Source of the DNA: DASRSS01 sp035656335
GTDB lineage: Bacteria; Actinomycetota; Actinomycetes; Mycobacteriales; Jatrophihabitantaceae
Assembly: GCA_035656335.1 (NCBI GenBank)
Contig: DASRSS010000019.1
Coordinates: 1-27,832, forward strand
Direction of reading: 5' to 3'
Length of the DNA: 27,832 bases
Shown: piece after piece, positions 22,734 to 27,832 of the stretch
Layout of the letters: the number at the start of each line of letters is the position of its first letter
Numbering within the stretch: the stretch's first letter is position 1
Made by a program: the position numbers and the translations under genes
Notes under the pieces: model-generated
Told to the model about the DNA's origin: nothing
Database searches by the model: none
What the model saw: the letters and a program-made list of their open reading frames with translations, nothing else

Positions 22734-22750
22734 ACCCTAGGGGTTACCGT
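22734..22750. promoter_or_regulatory. Divergent -10 elements of ilvD and the PH-like gene
   Basis: The 30-nt gap holds TAGGGT on the minus strand (22734-22739), 7 nt before the ilvD GTG, and TACCGT on the plus strand (22745-22750), 6 nt before the GTG at 22757. No ribosome sites are present, so both genes look leaderless. The -35 regions would lie within the opposite coding sequences and are weak. Confidence 0.5.
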
Positions 22751-22756
22751 TTCCTC

Positions 22757-23224
22757 GTGACGTTCCGCCTGCCCCGATCGGCCTACCTGATCGTGCTGTT
22801 CCTGGTGTTCTGCACCGTGCCGCTGGCGCTGGCGGGCAACGGGGTGCACCACGCCGATCCGGACTCCGGCTCGACGGCGTCGGACGTCGTGATCGGGTGG
22901 CGGCTGCTGTTCCTGCTGATACCCGTGCTGGCCGCGTTCTTCATCGCGCGCACGCGGACGCAGGTCGACGCTGACGGCATCCGGGTGCGCGCGCTGTTCG
23001 GCGGGCGGCGACTGCCGTGGGACCAGGTGCGCGGGCTGTCGATCAACGACCGCAGCGTCTACGCGGTGTGCGCGGACGGGTCCGTGCGGCTGCCGTGTGT
23101 GCGGGTCAGCGACCTGAACGCGGTGTCGGCCGCGAGCGAGGGCCGGTTGCCGGACATCCCGCCGGCCAAGGCGAAGTACGCGCCGTCGCGGCGGCCGCGG
23201 GGCCGCGCGGCACGCAGCCGCTGA
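22757..23224 (+). CDS. Membrane protein with a PH-like domain
   Basis: A 155-residue protein with two hydrophobic helices (about 8-27 and 45-65) followed by a small beta-rich domain: TQVDADGIRVRALFGGRRLPWDQVRGLSI. That pattern, in which a rule of basic residues and W-x-x-V is followed by 'VYAVCADGSVRLPCV', resembles bacterial PH domains of the bPH_6 type. The C-terminus is very basic. Function unknown. Start GTG 22757 is supported by the adjacent -10 box. It diverges from ilvD and converges with the hydroxyacid dehydrogenase, leaving 9 nt between stops. Confidence 0.77.
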   Translation: MTFRLPRSAYLIVLFLVFCTVPLALAGNGVHHADPDSGSTASDVVIGWRLLFLLIPVLAAFFIARTRTQVDADGIRVRALFGGRRLPWDQVRGLSINDRSVYAVCADGSVRLPCVRVSDLNAVSAASEGRLPDIPPAKAKYAPSRRPRGRAARSR

Positions 23225-23233
23225 CGGGAGCGG

Positions 23234-24130
23234 TCACACCACGTTCTGCAGCGGCTCGCCAGCCAGGTAGCGGGCCACCTGGTCGTGCACGAGCCGCGCC
23301 GAACGGTCCTCCCAGCCGTGCGTGCCGCCGCCGACATGCGGAGTGATCAGCACGTTCGGCGCGGTCCAGAGCGGGTGCCCGTCGGGCAGCGGCTCCGGAT
23401 CGGTCACGTCCAGGAACGCGCGCAGCCTCCCGGTTCCGAGTTCGGCGACGAGCGCGTCGGTGTCGACGATCGCGCCCCGGGCCACGTTGACCAGGCAGGC
23501 GCCGTCCGGCAGGCGGGCGAGGAACGCGGCGCCGACAAGCCGGTCGGTCTCGTCGGTGTGCGGCAGCGCGACGACCACGACGTCCTGCTCGGGCAGCAAC
23601 CCGTTCACCTCGTCCAGCGTGCGGACGCCGGGACGGGGCGTGCGCGCGACGACGGTCGCCTCGGCACCGAGCGCGGTGACGGCCGCCGCGACACGTCCGC
23701 CGATGTCGCCGGCGCCGAGCACGAGCACCTGCCTGCCGTCCAGGCTGTCGGTCCGGCGCCGCTGCCACCGGCCGGCGAGCTGGTCGTCGTGGAAGCGCGG
23801 CAGCTGGCGCAGCAGCGCGATCAACCCGCCGACCGCGAGTTCCGCGGTGGACGCGCCGTGGATGCCGCGGCCGTTGCACAGCTGCACGCCGTCCGGGATG
23901 AGCGGCAGCCAGGTCTCGTAGCCCGCCGACAGCAGCTGGACGACGCGCAGGTTCGGCAGCCCCGCCAGCGAGTCCGCCGGCGGCGGCCCGGCCATGTAGC
24001 GCGGCACGAGGAACTCGACGCGGTCGAGACCGTCGGGGGCTGCATCCTCGCCGCTCCAGACCAGCGGTTCGACGGGAAGATCGGCCAGCGACGCGGCGAT
24101 CGGCTCGGACGGGACGCAGACGGCGATCAC
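23234..24130 (-). CDS. D-2-hydroxyacid dehydrogenase family protein
   Basis: A 298-residue NAD(P)-dependent dehydrogenase of the D-isomer-specific group (phosphoglycerate, glyoxylate and formate dehydrogenase relatives). The cofactor motif VLGAGDIGGRVAAAV is in the middle; the catalytic residues appear as Arg in VNVARGAIVD, Glu in DVTDPEPLP and His in TPHVGGG. It is shorter than serA and lacks the C-terminal ACT domain, so it is not a typical 3-phosphoglycerate dehydrogenase. GTG 24130 is preceded at 7 nt by TAAGGT, suggesting a leaderless mRNA; GTG codons 12 and 21 nt upstream are alternatives. Substrate unknown. Confidence 0.88.
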   Translation of the reverse strand: MIAVCVPSEPIAASLADLPVEPLVWSGEDAAPDGLDRVEFLVPRYMAGPPPADSLAGLPNLRVVQLLSAGYETWLPLIPDGVQLCNGRGIHGASTAELAVGGLIALLRQLPRFHDDQLAGRWQRRRTDSLDGRQVLVLGAGDIGGRVAAAVTALGAEATVVARTPRPGVRTLDEVNGLLPEQDVVVVALPHTDETDRLVGAAFLARLPDGACLVNVARGAIVDTDALVAELGTGRLRAFLDVTDPEPLPDGHPLWTAPNVLITPHVGGGTHGWEDRSARLVHDQVARYLAGEPLQNVV

Positions 24131-24181
24131 CCGATCGACCTTAGCCACGCGGTTCACAGCTGCGGCAGGCACACTGGGGCG

Positions 24182-25414
24182 ATGCGCCGCCCGCTCCGCA
24201 CGCTCCCGTTCGCCGCGGGCGCGGCGCTGCTCGCGGCCGTGCTCGCCGCGTGCGGTTCGGGGGCCGGGGCGCAGTCGCCGGACTGGCGCCCGAAGCCGTC
24301 CTTCGCCGGCGAGGGCCCGGGCGTGAGCATCAGCCCGCTGGTGCCCGATCCGCCGTCGCGCTCCGCTTCGGGCCCGGGGGCGGGAGCCGGCCTGTCCACC
24401 AGTCCGTCCCAGCCGGTGCCGTCGTCGAGCCCGTCGCGCCGGCGCGACCCGGCCGTCGTCGCCACGCACCTCAAAGCACCGATCGGGCTGGCGCTGCTGC
24501 CGGACGGCACGGCGCTCGTCGGCGAGCGGACCACCGGACGGATCGTGCGCGTGCAGCCGAAGCCGGGCCAGCCGGTGACCACCGTGCGCACGCTGACCGG
24601 ACTGAGCACGGTTGGTGGCGGCGGGCTGCTGGACCTCGCGCTGTCGCCGTTCTACAGCCAGGACGGCCTGATCTACGCGTACCTCACCACGGCCAAGGAC
24701 AACCGCGTCGTCGCGTTCACGCTGCACGGACCGGTCACGCCCGTCGTCACCGGCATCCCGCGCGGGACGTCGGACAACGCGGGACGGATCGCGTTCGGCG
24801 CGAACGGGAACCTGTACATCGGAACGGGCGACGCCGGCGTCCCGGCGGACGCGGCCAAGCGGTCGAGCCTGGCGGGCAAGGTGCTGCGCGTCAGCGACAT
24901 CGGCAGACCGGTGGCCGACAACCCGTGGCCGCACTCGTCGGTGTACACGACGGGGCATCGCGATCCGAGTGGACTGTGCATCGATCCGGACGCCGGCGGC
25001 GTGTTCGAGACCGAGGCGGGCACCCCGTCCGACGAGGTGAATCTGATCGCGGCGGGCGCCTCGTACGGCTGGCCGTCCGGGGGCGCGGGTCAGCAGCCGC
25101 TGACGGTGCTGCCGTCCGCGGACCGCTCCCCCGGCGGGTGTGCGGTGCTGGACGGTGTGCTGTACGTGACCTCGCTGGACGGGCACGCGCTGCTGGCCGC
25201 GCGCATCGGCAGCCGCGGGTCCCGGATCGGGCTCGACGCCTTCAAGCGCAGCCTGGTGAACAAGTACGGGCGGCTGCGGACGGTGGTCGCGGCACCGGAC
25301 GGCGCGTTGTGGCTGACGACGTCGAACCGGGACGGGCACGGGCGGCCCATTCCGGCGGACGAGCGGGTGCTGCGCATCGTGCCGTCCAGCGGCGGCGGCA
25401 ACAGCGTGTCCTGA
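24182..25414 (+). CDS. Lipoprotein, PQQ-dependent glucose/sorbosone dehydrogenase family
   Basis: A 410-residue exported protein. The signal peptide ends in the lipobox LAAC, giving lipidated Cys24. A Ser/Pro-rich linker (about 45-88) is followed by a beta-propeller domain of the glucose/sorbosone dehydrogenase type: LKAPIGLALLPDGTALVGERTTGRI, DLALSPFYSQDGLIYAYL, IAFGANGNLYIGTGDAG, GHRDPSGLCIDPDAG and VLRVSDIG. Members oxidise aldoses at the cell surface, usually with PQQ, but many actinobacterial ones are uncharacterised. ATG 24182; CACACT ends 6 nt upstream. It converges with cobU, with 24 nt between stops. Confidence 0.87.
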   Translation: MRRPLRTLPFAAGAALLAAVLAACGSGAGAQSPDWRPKPSFAGEGPGVSISPLVPDPPSRSASGPGAGAGLSTSPSQPVPSSSPSRRRDPAVVATHLKAPIGLALLPDGTALVGERTTGRIVRVQPKPGQPVTTVRTLTGLSTVGGGGLLDLALSPFYSQDGLIYAYLTTAKDNRVVAFTLHGPVTPVVTGIPRGTSDNAGRIAFGANGNLYIGTGDAGVPADAAKRSSLAGKVLRVSDIGRPVADNPWPHSSVYTTGHRDPSGLCIDPDAGGVFETEAGTPSDEVNLIAAGASYGWPSGGAGQQPLTVLPSADRSPGGCAVLDGVLYVTSLDGHALLAARIGSRGSRIGLDAFKRSLVNKYGRLRTVVAAPDGALWLTTSNRDGHGRPIPADERVLRIVPSSGGGNSVS

Positions 25415-25438
25415 GCGAAGCCGTTCGGGCGCCGAGAT

Positions 25439-25987
25439 TCAGCGCAGCCGCTGGGTGATGCCGGCGGTCACCAGCCAGACCTCGTCCGAGCTGGCGGCCA
25501 TGCGCTGGTTGAGCAGGCCGAGCACGTCGCGGAACACCCGGCGCGGGCCGGCCTCGGGCGCCAGGCCGGACCCGATCTCGTCGCTGACCGCAACGACGCG
25601 TCGGGTGGTGGCTGCCCAGGCCCCGACGAAGCGGTCGATGTCGGCGGCGAGCCGGTCCTTCGCGTCGCCGACGCCGTCCCAGAGTCCGACGGAACGCATC
25701 AGCAGATCGAGCCAGGACGTGACGCTGTCGAGCAGCACCGCGCCGCCGCCGGACGCGAGCACGTCCGCAACGTCGGCGGCGTCGGCGACGTCGATCGAGC
25801 GCCAGTGGTCGGGACGATGTTCGCGGTGCCGGGCGATGCGCTCGGCCCACTCGGCGTCCTCGGGCTCGGGCCGGGCGAAGGCGACGTAGTCCACCTCGGC
25901 CTCGGCGCCGAGGAGCGCCTCGGCCTGCGCGGACTTTCCCGAGCGCGCGCCACCGAGTACCAGCACCCTGCTGCCCGACTCGGTCAT
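25439..25987 (-). CDS. cobU: Adenosylcobinamide kinase / adenosylcobinamide-phosphate guanylyltransferase
   Basis: A 182-residue bifunctional enzyme of cobalamin assembly: it phosphorylates adenosylcobinamide and then attaches GMP. The P-loop is LGGARSGKS (about 11-19), the central HREHRPDHW holds the guanylyl-accepting His region, and DEIGSGLAPEAGPRRVFRDVLG and VTAGI are conserved in CobU/CobP. No other cobalamin genes are in the window. ATG 25987 lies 7 nt after the GNAT gene; TATAGA ends 6 nt upstream, so it may also have its own leaderless promoter. It ends the three-gene minus-strand unit. Confidence 0.93.
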   Translation of the reverse strand: MTESGSRVLVLGGARSGKSAQAEALLGAEAEVDYVAFARPEPEDAEWAERIARHREHRPDHWRSIDVADAADVADVLASGGGAVLLDSVTSWLDLLMRSVGLWDGVGDAKDRLAADIDRFVGAWAATTRRVVAVSDEIGSGLAPEAGPRRVFRDVLGLLNQRMAASSDEVWLVTAGITQRLR

Positions 25988-25994
25988 GGTTCAT

Positions 25995-26543
25995 CTATAG
26001 CGCGCGAAACGCTGTCGCGTCCGGTGCCTCGCCGGTGGGCTGCACCGCCCGTTGCATCATCACGACGTCTATCCAGCGATCGAACTTGCGGCCCACCTCG
26101 CGCAGCCTGCCCACGGTCTCGAAGCCGAGCGAGCGGTGCAGCCGTGCGGACGGGCCGTCTTCGCCGGTCGAGATGACGGCGACGAGTTGGTGCGCGCCGG
26201 TTTCGGCGGCGCGGCCGAGAAGTTCGGTCAGCAGCAGGCGTCCGGTGCCGACGCCGACGTGGTCGGGCGCCAGGTAGACGGTGTCCTCGAGCGTGTGCCG
26301 GTAGGCGGGTTTCGGACGGAACGCCGACAGGTACGCGAAGCCGTGCACTCCGTCGTCGGCCCGTTCGGCGATCAGGAACGGCAGCCGCGCGCCCGACGCT
26401 GCCTCGATCCGTTCGGCCCACGTGCGCTCCGGCAGCGGTGCGACGTCGAAGGTGGCGACGCTGTGCTCGACGTAGTGCGCGTAGATGGCGGCGACTGCCG
26501 GCGCGTCCTGTTCGGCGGCCGCGCGCAGCACGATGTCGGTCAC
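25995..26543 (-). CDS. GNAT N-acetyltransferase (phosphinothricin-acetyltransferase-like)
   Basis: A 182-residue GNAT enzyme transferring acetyl from acetyl-CoA to an amino group. The start (VLRAAAEQDAPAVAAIYAHYV) and SVATFDVAPLPERTW match the Pat/Bar/YncA group, and GVGTGRLLLTEL is the acetyl-CoA-binding loop; GFETVGRLREVGRKFDRWID closes the fold. Relatives acetylate phosphinothricin or methionine sulfoximine/sulfone; the real substrate is uncertain. Start GTG 26543 overlaps the TGA of the upstream gene (GTGA), so the two are coupled, and cobU follows 7 nt later. Confidence 0.9.
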   Translation of the reverse strand: MTDIVLRAAAEQDAPAVAAIYAHYVEHSVATFDVAPLPERTWAERIEAASGARLPFLIAERADDGVHGFAYLSAFRPKPAYRHTLEDTVYLAPDHVGVGTGRLLLTELLGRAAETGAHQLVAVISTGEDGPSARLHRSLGFETVGRLREVGRKFDRWIDVVMMQRAVQPTGEAPDATAFRAL

Positions 26544-27055
26544 AGCGTTGCGTCCGCGGCTTCGCGATCGCGCAGCGTCTGGCGGATCTGCGTGATGTTG
26601 TCGCGGAGCATGTCCGAGACGAGTTCGTCGGTGCGCGGGTCGGCGAGCACAGCGAGGAGGACGCGCAGGGATGTCTCGGTGACCTCGCCGACCAGCCGGT
26701 CGTGGAAGGGCAGCAGCCCGATCCGTCCGGCCGTCGGGTCTTCCTTGATCTTCTCGGCGATCATGTCCTTGATCTGCTGGTGGTTCTCCTGCAGCGCGGC
26801 GGCGATGTTCTGCGTGTAGTGGCCGGCCCTAAGCACGTCCGCCACTTCGTCCAGGACCGCGATCGTGATGGGTCGCTTGATGATGTCCACGACGCGCTCG
26901 GACATCCGGTTGATGCTGCGGATGACGAAGGGCTCGCGGATGCCGCGCCGGACCAGTGTGCGACCGAGCAGCCCGGCGAGGACCGACAGCAGTATCAGGC
27001 CAATGATCACGATCAGGACGATGTGGGTGCGCGTCATCGACAGGGCAAGGTCCAT
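26540..27055 (-). CDS. Membrane-anchored helical protein of unknown function
   Basis: A 171-residue protein that I do not recognise. One N-terminal hydrophobic helix (about residues 11-32) is followed by Arg-rich residues, so the C-terminal 140 residues probably face the cytoplasm. The rest is predicted helical, with repeated short amphipathic stretches (VLDEVADVLRAGHY, IAAALQENHQQIKDMIAEKI, SLRVLLAVLADPRTDELVSDMLRDN), recalling coiled-coil or DUF445-like proteins, though I cannot assign a family. ATG 27055 is the start. It is the first gene of a unit with the GNAT and cobU genes. Confidence 0.75.
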   Translation of the reverse strand: MDLALSMTRTHIVLIVIIGLILLSVLAGLLGRTLVRRGIREPFVIRSINRMSERVVDIIKRPITIAVLDEVADVLRAGHYTQNIAAALQENHQQIKDMIAEKIKEDPTAGRIGLLPFHDRLVGEVTETSLRVLLAVLADPRTDELVSDMLRDNITQIRQTLRDREAADATL

Positions 27056-27279
27056 GCCCTTAGATCCTGCCCGCTTCCGTGGTCATATGCGGTGCGAGAT
27101 CAGGTACGACGCGATCAGATTTTCGTGCTCAGGACCGAGCCGGCGTGGGATTCGTGTCATGGATTTAGCTGGCGTTCCGAGTGTGCTGATGATCAGGATC
27201 GAGTCGCCGTGCCAGAACCTGATCACCTTCGCGCACAGGGTTCGCTCCGTCCCGTGCAGCGTGGCGGTGCCCGTGCGGA
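27056..27279. other. Intergenic region between the anchored protein and the small basic protein
   Basis: About 220 nt with lower GC than its surroundings and several GATCAG/CTGATC-type words (near 27100, 27115, 27188 and 27220). It contains the upstream region of the anchored-protein gene. I see no promoter hexamers of quality, no terminator, and no coding sequence with plausible composition. Confidence 0.45.
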
Positions 27280-27537
27280 TCAGCTCTCGTGCTGCGAGTT
27301 CGGCGGCGTGCTGTGCGGATGTGAGCCGACCGGCGACCCTTCGGCGCGTTGCTGCTGTTGAGAATGCCGCCGGATGGCCTCGATCTCTTCCGGCGTCGCC
27401 TGCCGGCTTCCGCCAGGAACGCCGGAGCCGAAGACTGCGCCGCCGCGGTAAAGCGGTCGGCGCCTGCTCCAGTTCCGTGAGTCCATCGCCGCGCTCGCCG
27501 GATCGATGAGCGCGAGGAGCAGTCGCGGCAGCCGCAT
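27280..27537 (-). CDS. Small basic protein, hypothetical
   Basis: An 85-residue protein of unknown function. It starts MRLPRLLLALIDPASAAMDS, has an Arg-rich middle (NWSRRRPLYRG), a motif RQATPEEIEAIRRHSQQQQR and a Ser/Pro/His tail. Evidence that it is real: the ATG is preceded at 6 nt by GATACT (leaderless-type -10 at 27544-27549), the frame is open, and the codons are GC-biased at third positions. It lies 22 nt downstream of the HNH gene. It could be a spurious ORF or part of the 13E12-type element. Confidence 0.45.
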   Translation of the reverse strand: MRLPRLLLALIDPASAAMDSRNWSRRRPLYRGGAVFGSGVPGGSRQATPEEIEAIRRHSQQQQRAEGSPVGSHPHSTPPNSQHES

Positions 27538-27559
27538 GCCTGCAGTATCGCGCCGACCG

Positions 27560-27832
27560 CTAGAACGGCGGCGGGTCGTCGTCCTGTTCTTGTGCGGCGT
27601 GTTCGCCGTAGGGCTGGTCGGGTTCGGGTACGGGTAGCTCGGGTGGCCGGTACCGGTACTGGTGCCTGGTGGGTGACGTCCAGGTATACGAGCCGTCGGG
27701 GTGGCGGTCGAGGTGCCAGGCGCCGGCGGTTTTGCCGTCGTGGCTGCGTTTGCACGCCGGCGCGAGGTTCTCGGCGCTGGTGTGCCCGCGGGGGTAGGGG
27801 ACGCGATGTTCCAGCTCGCAATCAACGGCTTT
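27560..27832 (-). CDS. HNH endonuclease (DUF222/13E12-type), C-terminal 90 residues
   Basis: The gene enters from the right edge and ends at TAG 27560-27562. The visible part holds the HNH zinc-finger region CELEHRVPYPRG ... ENLAPACKRSHDGKTAG, where His of the E-H-R segment would be the general base, followed by an acidic, Pro-rich tail ending DDDPPPF. These are typical ends of the actinobacterial DUF222/HNH proteins (REP13E12 repeats in mycobacteria), which are present in many copies per genome and often treated as mobile. The N-terminal DUF222 domain lies outside the window. Confidence 0.85.
   Translation of the reverse strand, partial: KAVDCELEHRVPYPRGHTSAENLAPACKRSHDGKTAGAWHLDRHPDGSYTWTSPTRHQYRYRPPELPVPEPDQPYGEHAAQEQDDDPPPF

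Noticed and set aside
23234..24130. serA (3-phosphoglycerate dehydrogenase)
   Set aside because: The catalytic core is related, but at 298 residues it lacks the C-terminal regulatory domains and its substrate segment differs.
27144..27509. Plus-strand open frame opposite the small basic protein
   Set aside because: Its composition is Ser/Arg/Cys-rich with no motif, no promoter or ribosome site, and it continues an antisense frame from the anchored-protein gene.

Overview
The window is high-GC DNA from an actinobacterium. Most genes use G/C-ending codons, GTG starts are common, several genes seem to be leaderless (a TANNNT-like -10 hexamer 6-8 nt before the start codon), and a DUF222/13E12-type HNH gene lies at the right edge. 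The gene order recalls the mycobacterial ilvB-ilvN-ilvC ... MFS/leuB ... FAH-gltX-tRNA segment, but the families do not fix a genus; a Frankiales/Jatrophihabitans-like lineage is a guess.

Layout, left to right. 1-475: truncated 5' end of an IS3-type transposase orfA, then minus-strand tRNA-Gln(CTG) and tRNA-Glu(CTC) sharing one promoter. 476-6718: accessory lipid/aldehyde metabolism: an SDR divergent from an AraC-type regulator and a small anchored protein, an acyl-CoA dehydrogenase followed by an aldehyde dehydrogenase with a KstR-like box between them, and an alpha/beta hydrolase. 6776-9504: a FAH-family gene overlapping gltX, then a two-TM protein with a Cys/His-rich tail. 9505-11259: cimA (citramalate synthase) with an attenuator leader encoding a Leu-Ile-Ile-Ile peptide. 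11263-12388: TetR regulator and SRPBCC protein diverging from a perfect palindromic operator. 12390-15302: leuB, then an MFS exporter diverging from a winged-helix regulator. 15307-15457: an array of a 12-bp repeat. 15485-19785: the operon ilvB - Asp/Glu-racemase-like gene - ilvN - ilvC, preceded by a second attenuator (peptide MSKLVLIAQRAE). 20003-22726: a secreted protein with two CAP domains converging on ilvD. 22757-25987: PH-like membrane protein, D-2-hydroxyacid dehydrogenase, glucose/sorbosone-dehydrogenase-like lipoprotein, cobU. 25995-27832: GNAT acetyltransferase, an anchored protein of unknown function, a small basic protein and the C-terminus of an HNH endonuclease.

Together cimA, leuB, ilvB/N, ilvC and ilvD cover most of a threonine-independent isoleucine pathway (pyruvate -> citramalate -> 2-oxobutyrate -> isoleucine) and the valine pathway. 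leuCD, leuA and ilvE are not in the window. Two attenuators of the same design control cimA and the ilvB operon, so entry into the pathway and the shared acetohydroxyacid steps would respond together to branched-chain aminoacyl-tRNA supply. The most unusual finding is the racemase-superfamily gene embedded, with almost no spacing, between the catalytic and regulatory subunits of acetohydroxyacid synthase; it lacks one of the two expected catalytic acid/base residues.
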